NCBI GenBank assembly: GCA_963576475.1
Contig: OY754977.1
Coordinates: forward strand, 33,861,672 to 33,925,671
Length of the DNA: 64,000 nt
DNA from: Molanna angustata
Taxonomy: Eukaryota > Arthropoda > Insecta > Trichoptera > Molannidae
Reading direction: 5' to 3'
Below the pieces are notes generated by a model. The model ran no database searches and was not told the origin of the DNA. It worked only from the letters and a program-made list of their open reading frames with translations. Below, piece after piece: positions 1-10,639 of the stretch (the stretch's first letter is position 1; each line of letters starts with the position of its first letter). The position numbers were made by a program, and so were the translations under genes.

Positions 1-40
1 ATTATTTATGATGACAATATGCATTCACAAGAGGTTAATT

Positions 41-269
41 TATTAAAATATCTTTGATATGTTATAAAAAATATAAAAATATACCAAGTATTTTTATATT
101 TTTTATAACATATCAACGTACAATGGAGTTCTATCAAGAATTGTCGATCGACAAACTAAACTTATTAAAATATCATTCAAAAATTTCCAATAAAAGGTCA
201 GAGAGCATTTCTTTACTCCACTATGAAAATATAACCTTTAGAGATATATGTATGTTGCGTTCAGATTGA
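41..269 (+). mobile_element. PLE-like terminal fragment with short ORF start
   Basis: A short inverted repeat (about 50-109, AT-rich arms around GATATGTTATAAAAA) is followed by an ATG at 123 that opens a 48-codon frame beginning MEFYQELSIDKL and ending at 269. The same arm plus the same ATG start recurs near 24905-24985, and a variant beginning MEFYLELSVEKL lies near 52428. I infer the boundary of a Penelope-like element, because the other two copies sit next to PLE-type inverted repeats with hammerhead-like motifs. The peptide itself is not recognised. Confidence 0.45.
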
Positions 270-426
270 AACGCCTCTAAAAAGCGTTCAGTGAGATTGG
301 TGTGAAAAACGCCATAATCTGCAACTTCAGGTAGGTACTTGAAGTATCAGAACACACTCCTCGAGACGAAAATAGATATTGTAATGTGATATCTATTATC
401 ATTTCAATAGCCAGCCGCTGCGTTAA

Positions 427-655
427 GCTGATACCTACTCTGACAAACCAGGGAGGCAAGTCTGGTCTATCGGCGGAATCGAAACCATCCATATGTACCC
501 ATATCATGGATATAATAATCTTATGAGTACTTACTATAACATCTTAAGATATTATAGAACTCAATAAGATAATTACATCCATGATATGGGTAAACATGGA
601 TGGTTTTGATTCCGCCGGTTGACTGGACTTGTCTCACTGAATATATGAACCTACT
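427..655. repeat. Palindromic repeat family I, copy A
   Basis: A large imperfect palindrome. The right arm reads CCATGATATGGGTA followed by a block containing GATTCCGCCGG; the left arm is its reverse complement (around 430-515). About 65 bp of AT-rich DNA separates them. The same CCATGATATGGGT block recurs at 1231-1305 and 29290-29445. No coding capacity. It could be a foldback/MITE or a PLE terminal repeat; no target duplication is resolved. Confidence 0.5.
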
Positions 656-656
656 T

Positions 657-831
657 ATGTTAGGTACATATATTCAGAGGAGATGGACTGATGACGTTGT
701 CGAACTGGTGGGACATGGGTGGAAACAGAGCGCCCAGGACAGAGAGAAGTGGAAAACTCAGGAAGAGGCCTTTATCCAGCAGTGGAGTGAAAGGGGCTGA
801 AAGAAGAAGAAGAAGAAGATGTTAGGTACAT
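657..831 (+). mobile_element. 5'-truncated LINE 3' end with 13-bp target duplication
   Basis: Positions 670-818 encode the extreme C-terminus of an RTE-like non-LTR reverse transcriptase (RRWTDDVVELVGHGWKQSAQ, later FIQQWSERG, stop) followed by a GAA-repeat tail. The insert is flanked by a perfect 13-bp direct repeat, ATGTTAGGTACAT, at 657-669 and 819-831, which reads as the target-site duplication. Only about 150 bp of element remain, so it is severely 5'-truncated and non-coding. Confidence 0.85.
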
Positions 832-1029
832 TACTTCTAGTAATCGGTTTGGTTGAAATTGACTAATGGCATTAAGCCCGCCTGTGTGCTATATAGGTAT
901 TTGTTAATAAAATGTATAGAAATCCAATAAATAATCCAGCGTAGAAACAACATAATGCAACGTCTTTACGTCATTTTTGATATTTTTGAGTGATAATTTG
1001 TTTGTACGTATGTACATTTGATGATGCAT

Positions 1030-1310
1030 GAATGTATATGAGGCGATGGATGCGTGTCAAGATAGAAAAATATGGAGTTCTGTTCTCACTGCCTACCTCT
1101 CGATGGACATGGCGTGATAGTATGTATGCAAGTTATGAGCAAAAGCCTTGCAAGTCTTGAAGGGGGTACAAGATCAACAAGAGTTCTATAATATATTTTC
1201 ATATTATCGAACTCTAAAATATATTATATCCATGATATGGGTTATCGTGAGAGTTCTGATTCCTCAGTTTGACGGGACATGCCCCTCAGGCATTGCAAGA
1301 TTTAATGCAA
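1030..1310 (+). repeat. LINE tail-type repeat followed by palindrome family I copy B
   Basis: 1030-1135 resembles the 3' untranslated tail of the LINE family at 36226 and 58385 (GAGGCGATG..., TTCTGTTCTC, CTGCCTACC, GACATGGCGTGATAGTATG). 1190-1305 holds a short palindrome with CCATGATATGGGT and downstream sequence related to the repeat at 580-655. Both are degenerate. Confidence 0.45.
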
Positions 1311-2215
1311 GAGTCTTGCGGTCTCAAAGAATTATATATTTTTGTTTTTTTTTAATTACTGCATTTGACAGAAGTATAAAAATATTTTTTGTCTTAGTTG
1401 TAAGACATACAAGACCAAGACTGGGTATGCAAGGCCAAGAAGAAGACCACATCTGTAAATGCAAGACCAAGAAATTCATGAAGTTCTTTTCTTTTTCTAA
1501 GTACCTATACCCAGTTAAATTTATTTCTTTGACTATTTATATCCAAGAATCACAAAGCAAAGTACACCATATTATTATACAATGTTGAGTAAATCCTGAC
1601 TACATAGCTTCTACCTTCCAACTTTACAGAAAATATTCTCACTCCACCGGTTCTTAATCTAAAATTCAATTTTTATTTTAAAGTATTTTGAAACTCACTT
1701 TCCTTTTTAAACCATTTTGATAAGAAATGCCTCTTTTACCAACACCACCACCTGTTCTCCTCACGAGAACTGATTAAGACCCTTTGCAGAACTATGAAAT
1801 AATGTGAGAGAGACCGGAGAACCTTGCAGACACTGCACTTCAACGTGCTAAATAAATGGCTTATTGTGAGGAAACGCTAGATCTATAATGACTACATCAT
1901 CGGTAGATCTAGAGTTACTACACAATGACACATCAAGTTCTAGAATGGCTACACAATATCATCTCACATAGTTCTGCAATGAGGTTCACCACCCATTTTG
2001 AATGTAGTGCCCTTTAAGATGAGGCGAAACTGGTGTGTGGGTAAACACACGTTTGATTGACACCCGTCGCTGGTTACCCTATATTGTGGGATATACCTTG
2101 ATGATTTGAATGAACTACATCATCGGTAATTTGTTAAGTATAACCGTTCATTAAGATTGAAGATACGAGTTCACCATATTTTTGAGAAAAGATATATAAA
2201 GCTCACTCACAGTCG
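1311..2215. other. No recognised feature
   Basis: AT-rich sequence. An open frame at 1148-1588 covers the previous repeat and low-complexity DNA; its translation matches nothing I know. Paired short words (CTACATCATCGGTA at about 1891 and 2125) suggest an old repeat, but I cannot bound it. Confidence 0.4.
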
Positions 2216-2217
2216 TA

Positions 2218-2600
2218 AGACCTGCATTGTTATACGGATCTGAGTGCTGGAAAATATTAAAAAAGCACGCACAACAACTGCACACGACTGAAATGAAGAT
2301 GTTACGCTGGGCAGGTAGTGTGACACGCCTTGATAGTGTTCACAACGAGTGCGTCAGAGGATCCTTTAAGGTAGCCCCAATAGAGAAGAAATTAAAAGAG
2401 GGCAGGCAGCGATCAAAACTGTGATTGGTATCCCCTCAACGAGGAAGAGGCAGACCGCCGGCGATATGATGGAGTATCGAGAGGGAGCTGGTGGCACAAG
2501 GTGTCCCACAGGAGACGACCCAGAGTCGCAGATCATGGCGACTGATGACTAGGAGGCCCGACCCCGGATGAACTGGTATAGAGGGGCAGGAAATGATGAT
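2218..2600 (+). pseudogene. Non-LTR retrotransposon RT C-terminal fragment
   Basis: The translation opens with the typical LINE post-RT segment (LLYGSECWKILKKH, then TTEMKMLRWAGSVTRLD). After a stop near 2424 another frame continues with GRGRPPAIWWSIERELVA and RRSWRLMTRRPDPG. The order tyrosine-containing YGSE block, TEMKMLRW block, GRP block, C-terminal basic tail is that of RTE/CR1-like LINE proteins. The fragment has at least one stop or frameshift, lacks the catalytic RT domain and ends in a short GAT repeat. Confidence 0.8.
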
Positions 2601-2877
2601 GATACTGTCGAATTGTTGTTCACTTGTTAATTTAAATAATAATATTTAATATAGATTGTTAAAGTTTTAGGTATCGTGGCCATAATATTGGTTGTGAGAC
2701 TCACACCGCCCTGATGCAACTAAAACTTAACCAGATGTTTAGTTCCCAGTAAATCGCCTTAAACCGCTTCTATGTTCAGATGCATTATACACATACACCC
2801 TTTAAAATCCTTTCATCTACCTATGCACCTACTTTACAAAGGATATATATATACTTTTTGTGATATCTACATACATA

Positions 2878-3190
2878 TTCTTCTTCTTCTTCTTTCTCAG
2901 CTATCTCTCCACTGCTGGAAGCTGCCCCTTCTAAAAGCTTCCACTCGTCTTTTTTTTGGGCTATATTGAACCCATCTGCTTCCAGCGACAGGGACAATAT
3001 CATCGGCCCACCTTTTCTGGGGCCGACCTATTCCCCTTTTCATATCCCATGGTCTCTAATTTAGAATTCTGGGTGCCTATCTGTCCGTACCCTGTCTGGC
3101 AACATCACCTGCCCATTGCCATTTAGTTTTTGCAACTCGATCCATGACATTTACAACTTTTGTCTGGTTTCTGATTTCTTCTAAAAAATC
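2878..3190 (-). mobile_element. RTE-like LINE 3' fragment (family W), copy 1
   Basis: On the minus strand this matches the 3' ends at 47108-47647 and 53186-54100. It reads from the VAKLKWQWAG-type region through WRPWDMKRG, RPQKRWADDI and a GAA tail, here written as CTT repeats at the left end. Frameshifts break the reading frame. The 5' truncation is near 3188. Three copies in 64 kb make this one of the best-represented LINE families in the window. Confidence 0.8.
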
Positions 3191-5090
3191 GAAAAATACT
3201 AAGAAAAAAAATTGTACAATTGTAATTAGGTATACATTAAATTGTATTTGGTTCCTTTGTACTATTTATACTGTTGGAAATATATTATTCATTATTTCAT
3301 TCATTAATTCATTCATTTATTAATTCATTCATCAATTCATTCATTAATTTTTTTATGTAAGTATATCCACTCTGTTTAAACAAGAACTGTAGGATTATAC
3401 AATATATTTATTTTTTATTTTATTATTATTTACTAGTGAGGCCGGGCAGACGTAGACCACTTTATATGCAGACCGCACTTTATGTATTTTACCATCACAT
3501 TCTTTGATTGTTCTTTTTGCACTGTGAGCTACTCCATGAGCTATTCTTCGTACCTACTATTTATTTATTTATTTATTTATTTATATCATCTCGACACTTA
3601 TAAAATCATTTATAAATACTATCCCAACCTCACTAGGACTACGCCTGTTTCGAGGTTGGAGATTTACAATATTATATTTATATATTACTATGTATTTTTT
3701 TTGCTCTCTTGACGTTCAGTGAAGGGATGGATTGATGGTGCCCATAACAGAGCGAGTGGTGGTATCAGTAGCGGAATAATTTATCATTTTTTCGTAGATT
3801 TGTAGGATTAACTTATGTCAATAGATTTTCATACTGACATCTATTGAAAGATAACACAACATATATAACTACCCTTTTTTCTATATAAAATGTTTGGGGG
3901 AGGGCAGAACTAGGACTGTGGTTATATGAATTTTTCGCTGGAAATCTAAAAAAATTCATTGAAAAAATATAAATACTTTTTATAGATTTTTTAGATTTTT
4001 TTAGCTCCGCCTATTGGGTCCAAAATCATCCTATCCTTGAATCCGGAACTTAATCATACAAATTCAGAATATTTCATTGAAATCAGTTGGGTAGTTTCGG
4101 ACAACAGCGTGTATGAACATCGTGACGCGAGATTTTTATACATACCTATATACCTACTAAGATAAGTTTAAGATGATCAGATAAAAAAACGTACATAATT
4201 TTTATTATCATTGTTATTATGGTTCCTTTTATAATCCTTTTTTATCCTATATCGAAACAATTAAAAAAAAATATTTTACCTTGTCACGGTAATTATCAGT
4301 ATCGAAGTGGTCACTGTTTGTACATTATTATTTAACCAGGGCAACAGATTCTTATTGGAGGTAAAGGCGGTGGTCGGCTCTCCTCAGCTTTATAGTAGAC
4401 CCAAAGGCTTTGCCCGCCATAATCTCCTAGGAGCTTTCAATGCAAATATTATGCTTCACTAGACCAACGTTCCATGCCGCACTACTGCCCTGGGATCCCT
4501 ATACTTTCCCCGGCTCCTCTATTCTACACCACCCTGGTATATCGCCAGCTTTCCCTCTAAGTTCTCAAATCATTTTCTACCGTTTCCTTCAATGTTTTCT
4601 TTAGATACAGAGTGGTTGTCAGGATGTATTTATATGAATAAATTCAGGTAAATATTTTAAGCTATAGCCATTATTTATCAGATATCAATCTGATATACAT
4701 AATTATAAAGTAAGTTATGAGATCGCAATCATTAAGGTTATTTAGGTCTGTGTGCTGTGTACCAGGTACAATGTACGGCGTATTTGTGACTATTTTTTTT
4801 ACTCTCAGAAAGCTACAGCGGCTGTTATTTACATCATTTACAATTCAGTTTTTAAATTTTAACGTAGTGCAAAAATGCTTTCTTCTATTTACATTTGTGA
4901 ATGTACAATGTTTGGTGACATACCTAGTTATGAAAAAAAATTATACAACAAGTAACATCAATTTAAAAAAAAAGAGAAAAGGTACATAAAAAATAATAAT
5001 AATATAAAAGTACAATAATATAAGAAAAAAACAAGTAGGTGCATAATATGTTTTAAGTGACAAGAAGGGATCATTAGTGATTGAGGAGGG
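3191..5090. other. Ancient repeats, no gene recognised
   Basis: Holds a degenerate ATTC microsatellite (about 3290-3345), part of a dispersed repeat also present at 50797-51000 (3481-3540 plus 3690-3830), a TTTA tract near 3557, a moderately GC-rich patch at 4340-4560 without a convincing frame, and at 4717-4800 a fragment related to the repeat at 45534 and 59200. No translated segment matches a known family. Confidence 0.45.
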
Positions 5091-5109
5091 GATTGTTGGT
5101 TTGTGTGTT

Positions 5110-5655
5110 AGGGTTTAAGAACATCTTTATCTGTCTTTGATAATGCTGTAATGTGTCGTGAAAAATGTCCGTATGTTTGAAATGTGTGTTGTAATCTCTC
5201 TGAATTCTAAACAAAGGTGCAAAGTATGTATCTGTGATTAGTGTGGCATTCTGGTAAGTGAAATAAATTATGTGAGCGGGTATGTCTATTTGGTATATGG
5301 AGTGAGTGATATATTATTGAGTATGTCCGGCGAGTCAATCAAGTTATTGCAAATTTTGTAAAGTGATATTTGGTCAAAATAAAGTCTCCTGTTTTGTAAT
5401 GTAGTCATATTGAAGTTTCTGGTAGAAGTATTATAATTATGTTGTGTGTTCAACATAAAGCCATCTATCCAAGTGTTTCAAAAAGGTTTTTTGAATATTT
5501 TCTATTTGATTAATGTAGACTTTATAATGAGGGTTCCATATTGGCGTACAGAATTCCAGGTGAGGACGAATGTATGTAAAGTATAGTGTTTTTAGTGTAT
5601 TAATGTTTTTAAATTGCTTACAGCTGTGGATAACGAAACCGAGCATTTGAATCAT
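5110..5655 (-). pseudogene. LINE RT C-terminal fragment, Jockey/CR1-like
   Basis: Minus strand: LGFVIHSCKQFKNINTLKTL, then YIRPHLEFCTPIWNPHY and IENIQKTFLKHL. After a frameshift near 5455 it continues as RRLYFDQISLYKICNNLIDS and PDILNNI. This is the conserved order after the catalytic palm in CR1/Jockey-group LINEs (the LEYCS.IW.P and RR...LYK...ID.P blocks). The catalytic palm is missing. The 5' junction near 5655 coincides with a perfect hairpin. Confidence 0.8.
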
Positions 5656-5670
5656 GCTCGGTTTCGTTAT
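5630..5670. repeat. 17-bp perfect hairpin at LINE 5' junction
   Basis: 5630-5646 (ATAACGAAACCGAGCAT) is the exact reverse complement of 5654-5670, with a 7-nt loop. It lies where the LINE coding sequence stops and the next repeat begins, so the last bases of the LINE are duplicated in inverted orientation. Confidence 0.85.
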
Positions 5671-5679
5671 CTATTCGTT

Positions 5680-6025
5680 AATGGCTTTAGTACTCATTCG
5701 ATTATTTTCATATTTTGCAAATTTGTATACCTATTTAGTACTCGCTTAGACCCCATCAGATTTTAAAGGATATCTGATCAGTGCGTCTCACTTTTTTTAA
5801 CAGTCATATATTTCAAAGTGACCCCAAAATCAGAAAACTTTATTTTTGATATTTTTATTTTCAATTTGCTAAAAAGGCACATCACTTTCATAAAATGGCA
5901 TTGAAGAATTATAAAGTTAACAAAATAAAAAAGTTTAATCAAAAATAAATAAACGTACTCATTTCATGAAAGTGCTGAATATTTTCCATTTGAATACTTT
6001 GTGGAATCACTTGGTACTGAATATA
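5680..6025 (+). repeat. Dispersed repeat family G, copy 1
   Basis: Shares ACTCGCTTAGACCCCAT, TATTTCAAAGT.ACCCCAAA, AAAAAGGCAC and AAAATGGCATTGAAGA with 46152-46465, in the same order and orientation. Homology also extends left (ACTCATTCGATT, TTTTGCAAAT). Non-coding; probably a nonautonomous element or the 3' part of one. Confidence 0.7.
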
Positions 6026-6092
6026 TCCTTGTGAAAAAAACATATATCTCATACATACATTCTCAAAATTAAGAATTCCTATTGTTGCTAAA

Positions 6093-6300
6093 GGTGAACG
6101 AAATAGGTTGAGGCAGCAAGAATGGAGTTGGAACTCTCCATCACTGGATTAATAAGCCAGTGCGATGCCCGCTCTGTCACCGCCCCATCAAAATATCAGG
6201 AAGCCATTATTATTTTATTTAATTAATATGCAATGATGTGTACAATGGCGGGTTTGTTGCAATAAGGAAATTTCTTCCAACCAACCAAAGTTACGTGAAG
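6093..6300 (-). mobile_element. tRNA-headed SINE (family 3) head plus tail-like segment
   Basis: On the minus strand, 6093-6185 has a tRNA-like head (box-A-like GTGACAGAGCGGG, box-B-like GAGTTCCAACTCC, then TTTCGTTCACC), the same layout as 44420-44602 and 62820-62990. 6240-6300 resembles the inverted tail of SINE family 1. It is degraded; promoter boxes carry mismatches. Confidence 0.6.
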
Positions 6301-6403
6301 CCATAAATAGTGTAGTGGTTGGTACATTAAATTCATAACACAAAACAAACACATCAACAAAGAAATCAAAAAAATCGAAGTTGTGGGAGGAGAGAGAGGG
6401 TGG

Positions 6404-6615
6404 AAGACAAGTTGGTAAGCCGTTTGGCTTCTCTACGGGCGTTCTTTGTTCGATCCCCAGCAGAGGAGAAATTTATTTAAATTCATTTCTCACGCAAATA
6501 TTGCTTCTCTGGGCTGGAAACACTCGTTAGTTGGAAGAAATTGGTACTTGGCAGTAAACTCGCGACTTGCGCAGGGTGCAATAAAGTGTTTATTTTTATT
6601 ATTTTTTTAGGAGTG
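6404..6615 (+). mobile_element. tRNA-headed SINE (family 1), near full length
   Basis: Matches the intact copy at 36955-37168. Box A region is TTGGTAAGCCG, box B is TGTTCGATCCCC, followed by CAGCAGAGGAGAAATTTA, CACGCAAATATTGCTTCTCT, GGCTGGAAACACT and the tail GGCAGTAAACTCGCGACTTG...GTGTTTATTTTTATT. Box B differs by single substitutions from the 36955 copy. It would have been transcribed by RNA polymerase III and depends on a LINE for mobility. Confidence 0.85.
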
Positions 6616-6674
6616 TCAATTAATAGTTATTAGACAGAATAACAGCTTTATTTTTTTGTTGTTGAATCGATTCT

Positions 6675-7150
6675 TATTCTTCTTCTGGTGCACTGTCAGG
6701 AACCCCCGACACTGGCGAATCCCTCTTTGTCTTGTGCTGCCCGGAATATCTGCTCCACAGTTCTGTAAATCGTCTATTCCCTGATATAACGCAGCCAGGA
6801 CATCTTTCTCCTTCCAGTCTCTCGGTCTTCCAATCCGTCTATCTTGCCTTCCAGTATTAATTGGAGCAAGTGGTATTTTTCTCCCCTCATTATATGGCTC
6901 AGATATGTAATCTTGCGAACCTTTATTGTAGACAGGAGTTACCTAGTTGTCCTGGTTCGACTTAAGACTTTTGAATTTGTAACCAGATCTGTTTGAGCAT
7001 TCTGCGATCCAATCACATCTCAAAAGCTTCCAACCTATTCATGGTATTAACCTTCAGCGTCCAAGTCTCACAGCCGTATAACAACACCGACCATATATAG
7101 CATTTAATCATCCTCTGTCTAAGGTCCATATTGAGCTTTTCAATCGATTG
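6675..7150 (-). pseudogene. RTE-like LINE RT C-terminal fragment
   Basis: Minus-strand translation shows LRQRMIKCYIWSVLLYGCET, WTLKVNTMNRLEAFEMW and, nearer the 3' end, GRPRDWKEKD. This is the common insect LINE segment downstream of the RT palm. Several stops interrupt it. The 3' end lies at the left with a CTT-repeat tail near 6675. Confidence 0.8.
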
Positions 7151-7265
7151 AGACTTCGTTGCATCTCCACGTTAGGTGTTCTATAAGAGGCTGACAGAGG
7201 ACAGGGCGGAGTGGAGTAGAAGAGAGGCAGCAATTGCTGTTACAGACCAATTCTAGGATTGCAAC
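7150..7265 (+). pseudogene. Short LINE 3' terminal fragment, head-to-head with the previous one
   Basis: In the frame after 7180 it reads DRAEWSRREAAIAVTDQF, the typical C-terminus of another RTE-like family. It abuts the preceding LINE in opposite orientation. Both fragments have their own 3' ends, so this is two insertions rather than one twin-primed element. Confidence 0.65.
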
Positions 7266-7755
7266 TGATATGAAGGTGTCTTGCTGATTATATAAAATAA
7301 GAGGAACTGGGAAATCATGTCACTATCATCAAAAAAGTCCTTTCTCATTCGTGAAATCACGGAGTAAGATATACCAATAAAACTTTAGCAAAGGATCAGT
7401 TGTGTTTAATTGAAAACATAAAAGAAATCCTTTGGAAAGTGCATAAAATGCTCGTGCACCGGCACGGTCCTGAATGTTTGAGTCGGTTCCTTATTGTTCC
7501 TGCCAGGTCAGGTGGTGGTGGAACTGTGGGGTACGGGGATGGGGCGGCATCACGTGGCAGAGCATATGGGGCTAGCAATAAACTCCACGGGTCTCTGCCA
7601 AATATCAGATGAAAGGATTTCGGGGTTTTATTAAAATGTTTTGAATACGAAGCCGAATCGAAAATGTTTTTACTGTAGCCGGTGGAATGTGCCCCACCAC
7701 CACATGGAATCCTGACAAATAATCAGATTGAGATGTCTCCCTTGTTCAATCTTTG
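7266..7755. other. No recognised feature
   Basis: Contains a GC-richer patch (about 7455-7590) open on both strands but with no recognisable protein. Probably fragments of old elements. Confidence 0.35.
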
Positions 7756-7759
7756 GATT

Positions 7760-8040
7760 AAAAAAAAAGATAACAAAAAATACATTACAAAATATACATT
7801 ATAAAAATACATTACAAAAAATACTTCACAAAAAATACATTATAAGAAATACGTAACAAAAAATACATTATGAAAAATACATTCCAAAAAATACATTCCA
7901 AAAAATACATTATAAAAATAAATAACAAAAAATGCATTACAAAAAATACATTATAAAAAATACATTTTATAAAATGCATTATAAAAATACGTTATAAAAA
8001 ATACATTATAAAAATACAGTATGTACAAAAAATATATTAT
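7760..8040 (+). repeat. Degenerate short tandem array, about 15-17 bp unit
   Basis: Roughly 16-18 variable units of the form AAAAAATACATTATA, with substitutions and length changes between units. Confidence 0.85.
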
Positions 8041-8045
8041 TAAAA

Positions 8046-8183
8046 ACATGGATAGACAGACCATGGACCACATTGTGTCCGAGTGTGACCTCAGGGCGTA
8101 CGCGGGAGATATCAAGGACTTCTTCTTGTTGAGTGACTCAGCGACGAAGTATATTTTAAACATTGACATTAAACCTTGAGAAG
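8046..8183 (+). pseudogene. LINE ORF2 C-terminal fragment
   Basis: Reads MDRQTMDHIVSECDLRAYAG then DIKDFFLLSDSATKYILNID and a stop. The QTMDHIVSEC block is the end of the C-terminal zinc-knuckle region typical of several insect LINE ORF2 proteins. The upstream part has been replaced by the tandem array. Confidence 0.7.
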
Positions 8184-8426
8184 CTAGCCTACTTGTGCTA
8201 ATTACTATTATATTTAAAAACATTTTTCGTGCATTCTTTACATTTTGGGCGGGAAACATTAGTTTGTTTGCAAATTCTTCCACCACTAGTATGTGCAAGG
8301 AAGTGTTTACGATTGTTGTGAATGAAAAGGCTCTCCAATGTAGGTACCGGGTAACCTAAGAATAATATCCTTCTCTAAAAACGGGTACATTCGTTGAATA
8401 TGGCAATCGGTTCTCTCTGCCTACCC

Positions 8427-9571
8427 TTCTTCTTCTTCTGCTTTAGTTAGGACTGTGTCCTGTTATTCTCGGAGCCTGCTCTTGTGAAGTGGACGTCCAG
8501 CTATCCTTCCATCGTTTGGGTGGTCTTCCAGGGGGTCTGCCATTTGTTATCTCCCCATCCGCTGCCATCCTCACCACTCGATCCGAACCCGCTCTCCCCA
8601 CATGATCTCTCCAGAATCGTCTTCGTGTTCTTCCCCATCGCACAACATCTTCGACATCACAGATTCTTCTTATCTCCGAGTTCCTTACTCTGTCAAACAG
8701 TGTTACGCCTGCGATGGGTCGTAGAGTCTTCATCTCAGTGGTTCTTAGGAGGTTTTTTGTTCTGGCGGTGTCAGCTCTTGTTTCTATGCCGTATGTCATG
8801 ATCGGCCTTACACAGGTCTTATAGATCCTTACCTTACTCTCCTTCAGCATGTCTCTGTTTCTCCATACATCATTTTTCAAGCATCCAGCCACGACGGCGG
8901 CTTTATTCGCTTGCTCTCTTACTTCGTCAAAGAGGTTACTGCTGCTGGACACTTCGACACCCAAGTACTTAAATCGCATCACTTGTTCTATGGTTTTATT
9001 TTCGATTGCAAGTATGCATCGTACTGGATGCCTTGAGGTGACCATTCTTTTTGTTTTGTCTACTGAGATTTTCATGTTAAATCGTTGAGAGGATAAATGG
9101 AATTTATACAGCAGTATCTGAAGATCATCTTCGGAATTAGCAATTAGGACAGCGTCATCTGCATAGCATATTATATCAATGTTTTTATCTCCCATAGTGT
9201 TACCCAGCCCCAATGATTTGACATCTACAATTATTTCATCCATAATGACATTAAACAAAAAAGGGCTCAAACTATCCCCCTGCCTGATGCCGACTGCGGC
9301 TGGGATTTCCTTCAAGAGATCATTTCCCACCTTTATATGTATTTTATTGTTACTATTTAAATTTCTAATTGCTTTAATAATTGGATGTGGTGCATTCTTC
9401 TCTTTCAGGATTTCTAGAGCATCCGCCAGGAGCACCCTATCGAAAGCTTTAGTAAGATCAACAAAACACATATAGGCCGGTTTATTGTATTCTTTTCCTT
9501 TAATTGTCTCCCTACAAATATTGCATCAGTGGTAGATCGATTCCTTCTAAATCCTTGTTGTTCTTCCAAAT
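8427..9571 (-). pseudogene. LINE reverse transcriptase fragment (family Y) with 9-bp target duplication
   Basis: The largest RT fragment here. On the minus strand the element begins LEEQQGFRRNRSTTDAIF (fingers) and shifts frame near 9480. It continues with FVDLTKAFDRV, then GIRQGDSLSPFLFNVIMDE (palm motif) and the catalytic box ICYADDAVLIA. Next come the KYLGVEV block, RIYKTCVRPIMTYG thumb-type segment and a basic C-terminus (GRPPGRPPKRWKDSW). The palm and YADD box are intact on paper, but the endonuclease is missing and there is a frameshift. The repeat TGCCTACCC at 8418-8426 and 9572-9580 is a 9-bp target duplication exactly bracketing the element. The target was itself an older LINE tail (CTCTCTGCCTACCCC). 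Relatives lie at 17004 and 49015. Confidence 0.9.
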
Positions 9572-9580
9572 TGCCTACCC

Positions 9581-10387
9581 CAAACAGAAAAAATGCGTGA
9601 TGACGATCTGGTTTTTTCAATTTTCGCCGAGCATTTTTCATCACAGATTCATATGTAATAACTTTCTTCCAATCCATTGGACCGTACGAACATCCATTCA
9701 ATCTCAATATGATATAAATTCGGAACCTATTTAGCGGTTTCTCCAACCAAACTATCCTAAAACTAATGAGATTAGTCAAATTTTCCAATTAATTGGATAC
9801 CCGACTTCAAATACTCACACACACATAGGTACAATTATCTACCGTCAGTTATAATACAGTCAAATTATACTCTGTGGAATTTGACTTAAAGCATTTCTCC
9901 TCACTAACATACTCCCCTAGCCCTTTTGGGTATCTCGTGAGAATCCTCAATCCTTATTTGAGTACTTACCCTACATTTGGTTGACGTCTCTTCACTCTCT
10001 TCAGAGGTGTAATGTAAATCTCCTGGAGACAAAACGAACATTTATGTTACGGCTTACTGGTCCGAGAATGTGACTCACAAAATTTACAGCAAGACATGTG
10101 ATTTGTCAAACTTTATTGCAGAAATTCCCAAGACTCTGAGGTATTTATGTTTAACAATTACTTTTATAATTACGTAACACGTCGAGTAGTTAATATAAAT
10201 AACTAAACAAAATAATGTTTCCTTATAAATAACATAGGTAAAATAAAACGTTAACGTACATCATAATATATACATTAAAGAATATAGTGGAAAACATAAA
10301 ACTAGAAACTTACAACGCATACATTGTTATTTAATATAGGGCTAAAAATATTGTCAGTAAATTCTTAATTAATGATATAAACAATTT
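9581..10387. other. No recognised feature
   Basis: AT-rich. The first 200 bp appear to be the displaced right part of the tail repeat split by the LINE. Nothing else supportable. Confidence 0.4.
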
Positions 10388-10626
10388 GTACAGAGAATGC
10401 CACCACAGAGAATACCAAAGAAAGTTCTGTGTGGACATCCAGGTGGATGAAGAAAGGTTGGAAGACCGCGGCTGCGATGGGAGGACGAAGTTGGAAGGGA
10501 TGCTTCCCAACTACTGCAAGTGCCGGGCAGTTGGAGAGTTCCTGCAGACGATAGAAGAAGCTGGAGGCGAAGACTGACGGAGGCCAAGGCTCGATATGGG
10601 CTGTAGCGCCATTGAAGAAGAAGAAG
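10388..10626 (+). pseudogene. LINE 3' terminal fragment with possible target duplication
   Basis: In one frame it reads GRPRLRWEDEVGRDA, then SWRRRLTEAKARYGL, stop, and a GAAGAAGAAGA tail: a LINE C-terminus related to the one at the right edge of the window. Diverged direct repeats, GATATAAACAATTT (about 10374) and GATACAAATAATTG (about 10626), flank it and could be an old target duplication. Confidence 0.75.
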
Positions 10627-10639
10627 ATACAAATAATTG

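Noticed and set aside
5630..5670. Rho-independent terminator
   Set aside because: No T-run after the stem, no upstream bacterial gene; better explained as a LINE 5' junction hairpin.
6675..7265. Single twin-primed LINE (5' inversion)
   Set aside because: Both halves carry their own 3' end and different C-terminal families, so two insertions are more likely.
7400..7612. Overlapping frames on both strands in a GC-rich patch
   Set aside because: Short, mutually antisense and unrecognised.
8484..9475. Plus-strand frames with signal-peptide-like starts
   Set aside because: Antisense shadows of the LINE RT at 8427-9571.
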